A DNA stretch of 64,000 nucleotides from Okapia johnstoni (lineage: Eukaryota > Chordata > Mammalia > Artiodactyla > Giraffidae): assembly GCA_024291935.2 (NCBI GenBank), contig CM044312.1, positions 71,815,001 to 71,879,000 on the forward strand, written 5' to 3'. The notes beneath the pieces are model-generated. The model was given only the letters and a program-made list of their open reading frames with translations. It was not told where the DNA came from and ran no database searches. Shown here one piece after another: positions 23,961 to 35,174 of this stretch; the stretch's first letter is position 1, and each line of letters begins with the position of its first letter. The position numbers were made by a program, and so were the translations under genes.

Positions 23961-24673
23961 CCATCTCATTTTCTTTAAAAGCTAGTAAGCAATGAGGTCA
24001 AGAGAAATTTTTACAGATATATTAATACTTCCAAGTTGTACTAGATGAACTTATTCTATGTGGCAGAAATCGAACTAAAGATTTTTGGTATCAACTGAAC
24101 TGACAGCCACACTATAAATTTGTACACTTCCCCAAAGCTATAGATCTAAGAAACTGACCAGATGAAATGTAGAGTAAATACTTTAAGTGAAATCCAGGCC
24201 ATCTCATTTTCTTTAAAAGCTAGTAAGCAATGAGGTCAAGAAAAAATTTTTACAGATATATTAATACTTCCAAGTTGTACTAGATGAACTTATTCTATGT
24301 GGCAGAAATCGAACTAAAGATTTTTGGTATCAACTGAACTGACAGCCACACTATAAATTTGTACACTTCCCCAAAGCTATAGATCTAAGAAACTGACCAG
24401 ATGAAATGTAGAGTAAATACTTTAAGTGAAATCCAGGCCATCTCATTTTCTTTAAAAGCTAGTAAGCAATGAGGTCAAGAGAAATTTTTACAGATATATT
24501 AATACTTCCAAGTTGTACTAGATGAACTTATTCTATGTGGCAGAAATCGAACTAAAGATTTTTGGTATCAACTGAACTGACAGCCACACTATAAATTTGT
24601 ACACTTCCCCAAAGCTATAGATCTAAGAAACTGACCAGATGAAATGTAGAGTAAATACTTTAAGTGAAATCCA
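23961..24673. repeat. Three near-identical tandem copies of a 238-base unit
   Basis: Copies lie at 23961-24198, 24199-24437 and 24438-24673. The unit starts CCATCTCATTTTCTTTAAAA and ends TTTAAGTGAAATCCA(GG). Copies 1 and 3 are identical by eye over the shared length. Copy 2 differs by one G-to-A change and one extra A near 24241 (CAAGAAAAAATTTTT against CAAGAGAAATTTTT). The left flank already carries a partial repeat (TCTCATTTTCTTTAAA at 23940). No coding frame of note. Confidence 0.97.
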
Positions 24674-25023
24674 TTCAACCTGTCTTTCCACAAATGTTCC
24701 ATGCACTAAGGCTATTTCCCTCTGTTCCCAGATCTTTTGTAAGCTGGTAATAGAGTTGATGATGTAATGAAAAGTACAAATAGGTTTGTTCATATGGGTG
24801 GTAATTGATAGGAGACAGAGGAATGATGGGCTGTATTCACGGACATTGGTGGAAGTGGCAGACAGAGACAATTCCGGCATCACATGAAGATATAGGTCCT
24901 TTGTTTCTTGTGCTTTCTGTAATTGTCTTTTCTGCCTGTTTGCGTGGTCATTTAAAAATTGATTTTGGACGAGCTAATGAGGTATGGGCAACTGTCACCA
25001 TCTTAACTCTGCACTTATAATAT
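24674..25023. other. Unique sequence
   Basis: Nothing recognised; short frames only. Confidence 0.4.
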
Positions 25024-25137
25024 CTACTGGAGAAGGAAATGGCAATCCACTCCAGTATTCTTGCCTGGAGAATCCCATGGAGAGAAGCCTGGTAGTCTAC
25101 AACCCATAAGGATGCAAAGAGACTGAGCATGCACAAC
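25024..25137 (+). mobile_element. Bov-A monomer fragment
   Basis: CTGGAGAAGGAAATGGCAAT through TTGCCTGGAGAATCCCATGG to GCAAAGAGACTGAGCATG: one Bov-A unit without the tRNA head. Confidence 0.9.
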
Positions 25138-25420
25138 ATGTATACATTGTAAAACCACTGCCAAATCGAGGTACGCAACATTTCCATTACCTTCAAAAGG
25201 ACCCTTTAAGGTCCATCCCTCCCTCTGCATCCCAAGCAGTCACAGATTTTTTGGTCAGTATAGATTAGTTTATATTTTCTAGATATTAATATAAATAGAG
25301 TCAAAAATGAATACTTTTTGTAACAGGCTTTTCTCAGTGCAAAGACTTACAAATTTAGACATATTATTGTGTATATCAGCAGTTAACTCATTTTTTATGC
25401 TGAGCATGTAAATATTTAGG
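25138..25420 (-). mobile_element. L1 3' UTR fragment
   Basis: TATAGATTAGTTTATATTTTC and AAAATGAATACTTTTTGTAA followed by CTTTTCTCAGTGCAAAGACT resemble the antisense of an old L1 3' UTR. Decayed. Confidence 0.55.
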
Positions 25421-25589
25421 TAACAAATAAGTGTTTTGACACTATTTTAAATGGAATTTTAAAAAGTCCTGTTTCAGCCACTTGTGGCTAGTATATAACT
25501 CCCAATTGACCTGTACATTCAATCTACTATGGTCTGACCTTCTAAATTCACTTAATTCTAGTTGGTTTTTGTGTACTTCTTAGGATTTT

Positions 25590-26500
25590 CTATATAAGCA
25601 ACCATACCAGCAGCAAATAGAGACAATTTTCTTTCTATCTCTCTAATCTCAATGCCTTTTATTTACTTATTTTTCCTGCTGTATTTTAACTGTTAGGTCC
25701 TCCATTACAATCTCAAATATAAGTGGTAGGAGTAGGCATCTATGCTGTCTTTCTGACTTTGAAGTGTTAACATTTTTATTATGAATAAATGTTGAATTTT
25801 GTCAAATGTTTTTTTCTGTATCTCTTGATATGATGAAGGGATCTTTGTCCTTTATTTTATTAATAAAAATATTTTATCATCATGAAATAATCCATTTTAT
25901 CTCTTGTAGTACTTTTGTCTTGAAGAATCTTTTATTCTGACTTTATTATATATGCTATCATGTATATTCTTGGAATTTCATATCTTTTTCCAACTCTACT
26001 TTCCACTTACCTTTGTTTGTATGTTGAAAGCGAATCTTTTTTGAATACTTTATATTTTGGTGTTTGTTATGTAATCTCATGATTTCATGTGTGTTAAGTC
26101 ACTTCAGTCACGTCTAACTCTTTGTGACCCTATGGACTATAGCCAGCTAGGCTCCTCTGTCCATGGGATTCTCCAAGCAAGAATAATGTAGTGGGTTGCC
26201 CTCCCACTCCTCCAGGGGATCTTTCTGACCCAGGTTTTGAACCCATGTCTCCTGAGGCTCCTGCATTACAGGCAGATTCTTTACCACTGAGCCACCAGGG
26301 AAGCCCGCTTATTGTTATCTGTATCATATATAACAGGGAGTGCTTTGTTCATTAATATTTAATGTGCTACTGATATGGTTTGGTTTTATTGTCCCATTTT
26401 ACTGTTTTATTTTTGTCCATTCTATTTTTGCTTTACTCTTTTCTTCTATCTCCTTGAATAGTTACTTTGATTATTTTCTATATGTTTATTAGCTTTATAG
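25590..26500 (-). mobile_element. Decayed L1 ORF2 fragment, antisense
   Basis: The phrases TCTCAAATATAAGTGGTAGG, TTGAATTTTGTCAAATGTTT, TTTATCTCTTGTAGTACTTT and TTTTTGCTTTACTCTTTTCT are successive blocks of antisense L1 ORF2 RT/C-terminal sequence in the right order. Heavily mutated. A SINE is inserted at 26093-26308; another follows at 26500. Confidence 0.6.
26093..26308 (-). mobile_element. Bov-tA SINE
   Basis: GTGTGTTAAGTCACTTCAGT on the left, TTCTTTACCACTGAGCCACC and AGGGAAGCCC on the right: a complete minus-strand copy nested in the L1 fragment. Confidence 0.94.
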
Positions 26501-26704
26501 GTTTCCCAGGTGGTGCTAGTGGTAAAGAACCCACCTGCCAAAAGATATGTGGGTTCCATCCATGAGTTGGGAAGATCCCCTTGAGGAGGGCATAGCAACC
26601 CACTCCAGTATTCTTTCCTGGGGAATTCCAGGGTCAGAGGAGCCTGGTGGACTACAGTCCATGGGGGTCATAACAGTCAGACACAACTGAGGCAACTTAG
26701 CCTG
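26500..26704 (+). mobile_element. Bov-tA SINE
   Basis: GGTTTCCCAGGTGGTGCTAG to AGTCAGACACAACTGAGGCA: complete plus-strand copy with both head and body. Confidence 0.94.
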
Positions 26705-27669
26705 CATACTATAGAAACTCTTTTAATGATGCATACTAACATGTACTGACTTTATACATATAGCTCTTTGTATTTCTAATAAGTTCTTCAGAGGTATATA
26801 TCTTTGTTCATAGCTCAATCAGAGTTAAAACTGTACACATTCAGGTGAAGTGTAGAGACCTTGCGGTCATCTACATCCAATACCTCCTGTGATATCCTTT
26901 ATGCTAGAATTTTCACATACATTTAAAAATGCTAAGAATGTATCATTTTTATTGAAAAATTCACCCCTACCACTATTGTCTGGAGATCACTGATGAGGAA
27001 AAAAGTGTATGTGTTCTTGTGTTTCATCTGTGCCATTTTTAAGGTCTTCGGCTAAGTTTTGAGTCCTTTGAGACTTCTGAATGCCGACAAAATGAGTTGA
27101 AAAGGTAATTCTAGAATTGCGAGGAGAACAGATGAATCACAGATTACATATTTCATCAACTGTCATCTCAATTTCAATTTTCCTTCAACACAAATCTTCA
27201 AGAAAGTCCACTTGTCTTCATATCTTGACTTCATGACCTCTGTAATATTTGGTATAAAAAATACTTTTTAAAGTATCAGAAGGAAAAAGCAAGTGCACAC
27301 TGTGACTCTGTGTGCTGCCCATAGTATTTGTCCTCACTGCCTTTGAAAGCACATTACTTTTCACTACAGTCCACTGATGGCAGGGAGACTACTTAGCCCC
27401 CAAAGTAACGTATTTTGTACTTCACACATTTAAAAATAAACTAAGACATTAAAAAAAAACTTTTAAAGCACAGTAATTTAACCTAAAACCAAATCTCAGA
27501 ATACTCCAGTGTTTGGGTTCTTGAAGAATATCATTTAACATTTCTTGCAGTTCACATCTTCACATGACACTGTCTCCTAGTTTCATTTTATCTGAAACTA
27601 TCTCTAATTGCATAGTTTCTCAAAGATGAGTGCCAACTATCAACTACATGTGGAAATCTGGGTTGATAA
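26705..27669. other. Unique sequence, nothing recognised
   Basis: AT-rich, no supported feature. Confidence 0.45.
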
Positions 27670-28010
27670 CTATTTGTTTGTTTTTCCATTACTTTAATGA
27701 TTTTATTCCACTGCCTCTGCCTCCCCTGGCTTCTGTTGTGAAGGTCACAATCATTTAAAATATTGTCCCCTGTATATCATGTGCCATTTTCTCTTGATTT
27801 GTTCAGTATTTTCCTTGTATCTTTGAACTGCTGCAATTTGGAAATGTTATGCCTAGACAGAGAGCATTCACTGCACTTTTTCTGTGTTGATTTTGCCGCA
27901 CAGCTTGCATATTTAAATTAATATATTTCACCAAATTTGGAACATATTTGGTGGGCAGAGCCAGGACTAATCCACTCCGCAAAATCTTCTGCATGGTGCT
28001 TTATTCTGTG
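27670..28010. repeat. Possible ancient L1-related repeat
   Basis: The order of CCACTGCCTCTGCCTCCCCTGGCTTCTG (around 27709), ATCATGTGCCATTTTCTCTT, GTATCTTTGAACTGCTGCAA and GTTATGCCTAGACAGAGAGC resembles a known old mammalian repeat, very decayed. Confidence 0.35.
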
Positions 28011-28344
28011 AAACACTCACCAGTGTCTTTGATAAAGTAAAGATCCCACGAGTTCTCAAGTCCAACTAGATCAAAGCAGTGAAGGAGTACTGAAAATCTT
28101 ACTTGTACATTCCTTATGGTCTTGTAATTAACACACTGTGTCCTCCTCATTACTTGGAGAATGTAGAAAATGTGCTGAATGAACAAAAAAAGTAGCTTAA
28201 CAGAGAGAGGCTGAGCTTTTTGTTGGTTCATTTGTGTTGGTGAATGCTGCTTTTGTTCTTTTTGGTGATTGTTGATCAAAGAAAAGTGAATTTATGGTTG
28301 GAGAGATTAGAAGCATCAATAAAAAGCTTAATTCTCAGACAGGC
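28011..28344. other. Unique sequence
   Basis: A 92-codon minus-strand frame at 28001-28279 has no recognisable motif. Nothing else. Confidence 0.4.
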
Positions 28345-29384
28345 TTGTTGTTGTTCAGTCACTAAGTCATGTCCAACTCTTTGTGACCCAATGAACTGCA
28401 GCACGCCAGGTTTCCCTGTCCTTCACTACCTACTAGAGTTTGCTCAAACTCATGTCCATTGAGTTGGTGATGCCATCCAACCATCTCATCCTCTATTACT
28501 CCCTTCTCCTCTTGCATTCAATCTTTCCCAGCATCCAGGTCTTTTCCAATGAGTTGGCTCTTCACATCAGGTGGCCGGAATATTTGGAGCTTCAGCTTCA
28601 GTCCTTCCAATGAATATGCAGGGTTGATTTCCTCTAGCATTGACTGGTTTGATCTCCTAGCAGTCCAAGGGACACTCAGAATCTTCTTCAGCACCATAAT
28701 TTGAAAGCCTCATTCTTCAGTGCTCAGCCTTCCTATGGTCCAATTTTCATATCTGTAAATGACTGCTGGAAAAACCATAGTTTTGACTGTATCTATTGAC
28801 CTTTATCACAAAGTGATGTCTTTGCTTTTTAATATGCTGTCTAGGTTTTTGTTACAGCTTTTCTTCCAAGGAGCAAGTGTCTTTTAATTTCATGGCTGCA
28901 GTCACCACCCACAGTGATTTTGGAGCCCAAGAAAATAAAGTCTGTCACTGCTTCCATTTTCCCCCATCTATTTGTTATGAAGTGATGGAGCCAGATCCCA
29001 CGTTCTTAGTTTTCTGAATGTTGAGTTTTAAGCCAGGTTTTTTACTCTCTTCTTTCACTTTCATCAAGAGGCTCTCTAGTTCCTCTTTCCTTTCTGCCAT
29101 TAGAGTGGTATCAGCTGCATATCTGAGGTCGTTGTTATTTCTCATGGCAATCTTGATTTTAGCTTGAACTTCATCCAGCCTGGCATTTTGCATGATATAC
29201 TCTGCATGTAAATTAAATAAGCAGGGTGACAATATACAGCCTTGATGTACTCCTTTCCCAATTTGGAACCAGTCCGTTGTTCCATGTCCAGTTCTAGCTA
29301 TTGTTTCTTGACCTGTATACAGGTTTGTCAGGAGACAGGTAAGATGCTCTGTTATTCCCATCTCTTTATGAATTTTCCACAGGC
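28345..29384 (-). mobile_element. BovB LINE, 5'-truncated copy (3' 1.0 kb)
   Basis: 3' tail at 28345 (TTGTTGTTGTTCAGTCACTA on the plus strand). On the minus strand the frame 29361-28975 covers RT from MGI..HLTCLL through RQGC-like HQGCILSPCLF to a degenerate YAAD in place of YADD, so the catalytic motif has lost an aspartate. Homology stops at about 29384, within the WKILKE block. Inactive. Confidence 0.93.
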
Positions 29385-30234
29385 AGACTTAGGTTCTACC
29401 TTACTCCTGCTCTGTTAAACAAAAATTATTCTGAACTCATCTAAAAGAAATGTGATACCAACATTTTTTTCTTCCAGCCTGCTTGACAGGCAAGTCAGAC
29501 TCATGAGAAAAGTAAATGTGGGGTGATACATTTTTACACTAATTTATAAGATTTATTACATGCTGTGGTTACTAACATTATTAAGGGAAATAAAAAAATA
29601 CTGAAATGAAACTCTTTAGTAAAAGGAGAGAATAGAAATAGCTCTTCAAAGTACAATTTAGAAGCCTTATTTATTAAATCAATAAAACAGATAAGAAGCA
29701 GTGGTGTATATTCATTAATTCTATGGAACAAAGTACACATTGAGGTTTATACTAAAATCTAATTTAAGATAAAACATTTTCTTCTTGCTCTCTACATGAT
29801 AGGTTTATTTTAAACTATAAATTACTCTAAAGATATTTGATATTTTTACTGTCAAGAGCTTGATACAGCTTTTTAAAAATTCTATATCAAGGATATAGAA
29901 AGCCCACATGGAACTCTAGTTATAATTAGATTGCACATAGCACCGTGCATCAAGAGTATTTACCTTTTCACCTACTGGTTTCAGCATTTAGAAATGCACA
30001 CCTTCTTCCTCAGGGATAGCATCCCCTGTTTCCTTCCTTGCTATCTCTTGGATTGAGTTGGCATATTGTTCAAATGACATTGTATCAAATGGCTTTTTGT
30101 TAAAGAGAGTGCTTGAAACCTTCACTCTCTTGTGTTCTAGGATAACATAAAATTATTATCAATCTGTAAGGTAATAATGTGGGTCTTTTAAAAAACTTAT
30201 TATCATACAATTTAATACCTACTCCCAGGATTGG
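29385..30234. other. Unique AT-rich sequence
   Basis: Nothing recognised. Confidence 0.45.
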
Positions 30235-30380
30235 ATCTCCCTTAATACAATGCCCTCAGTTTATAGAAGAAGAAACAGACCTATGAATTTTTTGGAGCAA
30301 ATTTTTTGCCCCAAATCATAAATCCAAATATTGGTAGACTCAGAATTAGGATAAAGTCTGAGATTTTTACTCCAAGATGA
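30235..30380. repeat. MIR SINE remnant
   Basis: CCTCAGTTTATAGAAGAAGA through GGAGCAAATTTTTTGCCCCA and AGACTCAGAATTAGGATAAA follows the order of the MIR core (gauging, clearing and feature phrases of the old tRNA-derived SINE). Decayed. Confidence 0.55.
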
Positions 30381-30789
30381 CTTTCCTAAATTACTTCTTT
30401 TTAATTTTAAATTTTACTTGTTATTTATTTTCAAAATATAAAAATGTAACATTAGAATAAATCATCCAAACAATATAGTGTATAAATAAGTACCTAATGG
30501 ACTAAAATGACTTCTTTCATACATTTCTCATATATGTCTATCACATCTGTAGATATGTTTACTAACTAAATGGTGTATTTGTGAGAGACAAAGTACCTAA
30601 TGCTCTGGAAAGTAGAAAAGAAATAGGATTGTTCTTACAGCTACTAAGTTTACAAATTAAATAAAATTGGAGAATAATTTTTAAATGCATCATTAAGTGC
30701 TTAAAACTTGTATAATACACTTAGTCAGTGCTAAGATATCTTAGGCTATGCCACTGATAGGTGTTTAGTTTTTCAGGAAAAGTTTCCTC

Positions 30790-30975
30790 AAATGCAGAAT
30801 TTTCCAGAGTGTAGTTCTTGGACTTGCTAAAAATGCAACTTTAAGGTCTCGTTTGAGACTTACTGAGTCAGGAACTCTGGGGGTGGAGCCCCGACTGTGT
30901 GGTTGAACAAGCCCCCAGTGGACTCGAATATACATTCAAGTCTTGACTGATCAGTGGATGAGGTTTGAGTCACAC
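30790..30975. mobile_element. hAT-Charlie type non-autonomous DNA transposon remnant
   Basis: AAAATGCAACTTTAAGGTCTC, TACTGAGTCAGGAACTCTGG and GGGTGGAGCCCCGACTGTGT followed by GTTGAACAAGCCCCCAGTGG match the well-known layout of a Charlie-derived MER element; exact family not assigned. Confidence 0.6.
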
Positions 30976-32360
30976 TTTTGATTATGGATTAGAGGGACTC
31001 TAGCAGATACTTAAGGTAGAAAATCACCTTTTAGAGAATAAATTTCCTTCATTCACTCCTGGGATTTATTTAGGATAATATCCAGGCACATATGTGTTTA
31101 GAATATCAGCAGTGACACTCTCTAGTAGATATAAACAGAAAATAAAGTATTTCATTTGAGAAGGAAAAAAAAAGATTTGATTTTTTAATTAAAAAATTTA
31201 AATGCTTCTGCACCTAAAATTTTTGATTTGAAAGAATTATTTCAGGTTTGAAATAGTTTGTGTTAAATAGAGGTTATATAGGAGTGTGGATTTCATTCAA
31301 AATTCAATTAACTGTCCTCTCTTTCTTATGCTCTGAAATATGTATTTAAGAGAAAGGGTTCACAAAGGAATTTTCAAAAATATACAGGATAATACCATTA
31401 TAGAGATGTTCAGGAAATAGTAGAGATTCATTTAAATTTTTTTTTGCATGTTTTATGTCAAACTTTATAGAATTACTACATTATAGTAATGTTTTTAACT
31501 GCTGATATTTCTGGAACACTAAAAGAAATCCACTCATCTTTGGCATATATTTATCATAGCATTTTTATTAAGACAAAATAAGGACTAATCTACCTTAGGA
31601 AGATTAAAGAAATATTTCAAGTTAACAAGAAAATTTGATATACTGGAATCTTATGTTAGGAAGGAAAGGATTTTTATTATGTAAAATATAGTACGCATTA
31701 TGAATTTCAATGCTTCTAATAGTTTTTCTATGTAGGTTCACATGAGTAGCCACATCGTAGTACTTTAAACAGTTGAAGTGCATAAAAGGCAATTAGCTCT
31801 TATCAGAGGGAGATGAACCATATGTTTGAGTTAATTAGTTCTCTTTGTTCCTGAAATGTTTTTCCTAACTCCTTTGTCATGGTTTCCTCACCCTCTCCTC
31901 ATTCCTCCACTCCTTTACAGCCCTTCACACAGCTGAAGAAACATATTTTAATGAAATCCAGCTTAAACACCACATTTAAAATGTTCCATCTGGAAAAAAA
32001 ATAATAAACCTAATTGTTTATAAAGTTGCTGTCATGTAATTTTTGGTTAGATGTAACCACTGAAGAATATCAACAGTGTTGCAATTTGATTGGGCAACAG
32101 TACATTTTACAAATTATGTTTGCTCAAATATGAATTCAAACGTATTAAAATGTTAAAAATGGAGATGCTTATTGGACCAAACTGTTTTCTTTCTCCTAAA
32201 CAATGTTGTCAATCTAACTATGATATTTTAATTACGCTCACTAAATACTTTAAAACCATGAAGACAAACTAATGAATAAATCTAGGTTTGCAGAATCTCA
32301 TGTGAGGATATTTTAAGAAGGGCCCAGACTTCAGATCATTTCGTTTTCTCCAATCCCTTG
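30976..32360. other. Unique AT-rich sequence
   Basis: No supported feature; the 60-codon frame at 32090-32272 has no recognisable motif. Confidence 0.45.
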
Positions 32361-32379
32361 GTTTGAGACTTTGGGGAAG

Positions 32380-32530
32380 TGAGTCTCTATGTAAACTGCA
32401 ATTTCTTATCATTAGAAGGAAAGAATGACAATAACCCCCTTATTACATGGCTATGGTGAATAAATGTGATTATGGCTTTAACACACATAAAAGGATGCCT
32501 GGTACAATGCATTTTTATAAATTCAGCTAC
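32380..32530 (+). repeat. MIR SINE remnant
   Basis: GTAAACTGCAATTTCTTATC, TACATGGCTATGGTGAATAA and GGATGCCTGGTACAATGCAT fall in the order of the MIR 3' half. Confidence 0.6.
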
Positions 32531-32587
32531 TGCTTTAGTTGTCTAATTAATAAAAGGTTTATTTGTTATAAGTTTAAGAAGAGATTC

Positions 32588-32658
32588 TAATGGTCAGGGA
32601 ATATTTGGCTGTCACAACTGGATGGGGAAAACAGCCCCACAACAAAGAATTATTTTAC
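32588..32658. mobile_element. MER20-like hAT remnant
   Basis: TTTGGCTGTCACAACTGGAT and ACAGCCCCACAACAAAGAAT are the diagnostic blocks of the MER20 type; the centre is deleted. Confidence 0.65.
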
Positions 32659-32721
32659 TTCAAAAGTCAATAGGGCTGAAACTGAGTAAACATAAAATGA
32701 CTTGATATCAAGCTCTTTACT

Positions 32722-33046
32722 GCTTTTTTAAAAAATTTTTAAAACTTTTATTTTATATTTGCTTTTGGCTGTGCTGTGTCTTCAATGCTGTGTGGTTTTT
32801 TTCTCTCGTTGCCGTGTGCAGGCTTCTCATTACAGTGGCTTCTTATTGCAGAGAAGAGGCTCTAGGGTTCATGGTCTTCAGTTGGGCTCAGTAGCTGTGG
32901 ATCAAGAGCACTAGAGCACAGCCTCAGTTGTTGTGACACACAGGCTTAGTTGCCCCACGTCACGTGGAGTCTTCCAAGATCAGGGATGGAACCCATGTCT
33001 CCTACATTGGCAGGTAGATTCTGAGCTATTAGGGAAGCACTGGCCT
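32722..33046 (-). mobile_element. CHR-type cetartiodactyl SINE
   Basis: On the plus strand TTTGGCTGTGCTGTGTCTTC, GTTGCCGTGTGCAGGCTTCT, GGGCTCAGTAGCTGTGGATC and GATCAGGGATGGAACCCATG are in the order of an antisense CHR SINE with its tRNA-derived head at the right (GAGCTATTAGGGAAGCACTG). Confidence 0.85.
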
Positions 33047-33740
33047 GTTTGTTTTAACAGCTCTTCTTGAGTTAAGTAATATATGTTTCAATAACTAGCA
33101 ACTGAATTACAGTAAGAATTATTCTCTTGAACAACTTACATATAAGTTATTTTTGATATTGCGGATAAACTGCTGTAGAAAAATCAGTCTATCTAATGCC
33201 TCAAAGTGGATCAATCATCATCATTTAAAATTTAAATTTTTTATTCTACTGTTGACAAACAAGTTCTAATCTGCATATTTTTTAAAGCAAATCCTTATTT
33301 TCCCCCTGAAAAGTCATAATTTCATAGCAAAACGATATATTCATTATAAAAATAATTCTACCAAGTATGTATAGTTTTAATTTTTCTAATGTTAATGTAG
33401 TAATTTAATGGAGGGGAAAGGTTGCTAAAAGAATCCTAACACCTCTCCTCCTCTCACAGACAAAATCGGTTAGCAAATTGTATAGGCTTAAAAGCTTGAC
33501 CAATTGTAATAACCTCCACTATTACCACCTTGTTCCAAGCCACCACCATTTCTTGCCTCCTAACTAGTCACCAGCCTCTACCCTTTCTCAATGTACCATC
33601 TCCCGCAGAGGTATTCATTTTTAAACTTACTTTTTGTTACAATGTAACAAAAAGTAAGTTCCTTTTCTGCTAAAACTCTTGAATTGTATATTTTTTCACC
33701 AAGAGCAGAGCAGGGAAGTGGAAGATGCCTACAATATCCT
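33047..33740. other. Unique sequence including a palindrome
   Basis: Apart from the palindrome at 33624-33660, nothing recognised. Confidence 0.45.
33624..33660. repeat. Near-perfect 37-base palindrome (18-base arms, 1-base spacer)
   Basis: Left arm AACTTACTTTTTGTTACA (33624-33641), spacer A (33642), right arm TGTAACAAAAAGTAAGTT (33643-33660). Every base pairs. The arms do not extend further. Confidence 0.98.
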
Positions 33741-33769
33741 ACCCTACCCTGTCCTTTACTAGTTTCTCC

Positions 33770-34225
33770 TTCCTTCCCTATGCTTCAGCCACACTGCCTA
33801 TGAGAATTTGCTGTTATTTGAATACTCCACCTAAGCTGGGCATCAGAAATTTTACACTCGATCTTTCCTTTGCTCATCACACTCTTCCTCCTGACTTTCA
33901 CATGGGTCTCTCGCTCCCCTCTTTGCCTGTGTGTTCCTTCTCAGTGTTGCCCTCCCAATTCTAAAAGCATGATCTAGCTAGCTTTTCCCATCAGCAACCT
34001 CAGTCCTTATTTAGTGCCTATTTTTCCCCCTGTAGCAATCATTCTAATCTGACATATCACAAAATCTACTTATTAATATGTTTATTGTTTTTCTCTATAC
34101 ATTAGAAGATAAGCTGTTCTAGCAAAAGAATTCTTTTTTCTTTCTTGATCATTACTTTTTCTCTGGTGCTGAGAACAATGTTTGGCACATTGCAGGAACA
34201 AATCAGTGAACAAAGAGAATCACTA
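33770..34225 (+). mobile_element. L2 LINE 3' remnant
   Basis: A pyrimidine-rich piece (TTTCCTTTGCTCATCACACT), then TATTAATATGTTTATTGTTT, TTAGAAGATAAGCTGTTCTA and AACAATGTTTGGCACATTGC follow the order of the L2 3' end, which ends in a TGCCTGGCACATAGTAGG-like block. Decayed. The 79-codon frame at 33725-33964 is part of it. Confidence 0.55.
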
Positions 34226-34496
34226 TAGGGGAATCCAAAAAATGATGTCTGTAATGTACTAATTTTACTGTAAAAAGAACTGCATTGTTGAACCCTATTT
34301 TTCCTTCATGATAAGCAGCACTGTTGATAGAAATTTTCTCTGAGTCATGCGGTTTGTAATATTCCAGTAACATTAGAAAAAGTAAAAAGAAAAAAGGTGA
34401 AACCAATTATAATACATATAATCATACTTTTTAACCCAATATGTCTATAGTATTACCTTCTGTGTCTTTCCACCTGAAAACATGTCAATTTAGACT

Positions 34497-34570
34497 GGTC
34501 ACATTTCAAGTGCCCAATAGACACAATAGATAAAGGTAAACCATTATGGACAGTGATAATGTCCAGGGGA
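34497..34570. mobile_element. MER5A-like hAT remnant
   Basis: GTCACATTTCAAGTGCCCAA and CATTATGGACAGTGATAATG match the same pattern as the element at 17228. Partial. Confidence 0.55.
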
Positions 34571-34764
34571 GTTTTAGGGTTTAGTTAGGGTTAAAAGCTC
34601 AGAAATCTGATTTTATTTACTAGGATAGTGAGAGATATTGACAGGTTGTGTACCTGCTGTTTTCTTTGATAATAAACTACTCATAAATACATTTAATATA
34701 TCTACACTTTTAGTACTTGTCATAATTTACAGTTATATTTATTTCTTGATTTTTTTCATATCAA

Positions 34765-34878
34765 TATCTCCCATTATAGATAAGAAACTCTCTGAGGGCA
34801 AAAAAATCTATGTTTGCAGGCTTCATTCTGCATTCACACGTAGACTAGCATAGTGCCTCCTATATTGTAATCACTAAA
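34765..34878 (+). mobile_element. L2 LINE 3' remnant, second piece
   Basis: GATAAGAAACTCTCTGAGGG, TTCATTCTGCATTCACACGT and AGCATAGTGCCTCCTATATT match the L2 3' terminal region. Confidence 0.55.
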
Positions 34879-35174
34879 TAGTTACTTATGGAGAAGGCAA
34901 TGACACCCCACTCCAATACTCTTGCCTGGAAAATCACATGGACGGAAGAGCCTGGTAGGCTACAGTCCATGGAGTCGCTAAGAGTCGGACAAGACTGAGT
35001 GACTTCACTTTCACTTTTCCCTTTCATGCACTGGAGAAGGCAATGGCAACCCACTTCAGTATTCTTGCCTGGAGAATCCCAGGAACGGCGGAGCCTGTGG
35101 GGTTGCCGTCTATGGGGTCGCACAGAGTCGGACACGACTGAAGCGACTTAGCAGCAGCAGCAAGTAGTTACTTA
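34879..35174. repeat. 10-base target-site duplication of a young SINE
   Basis: TAGTTACTTA at 34879-34888 and 35165-35174. Confidence 0.92.
34889..35164 (+). mobile_element. ART2A/Bov-A2-type SINE dimer with GCA tail
   Basis: Two Bov-A units joined by a TTCACTTTCACTTTTCCCTTT linker, starting TGGAGAAGGCAATGACACCC, with a GCAGCAGCAGCA tail. CpG sites are preserved (GAACGGCGGAG, GTCGCACAGAGTCGGACACG), so the copy is young. Its two ends fit the 10-base duplication exactly. Confidence 0.95.

Noticed and set aside
23961..24673. CRISPR-like repeat array
   Set aside because: The unit is about 238 bases with no unique spacers, in a mammalian genome.
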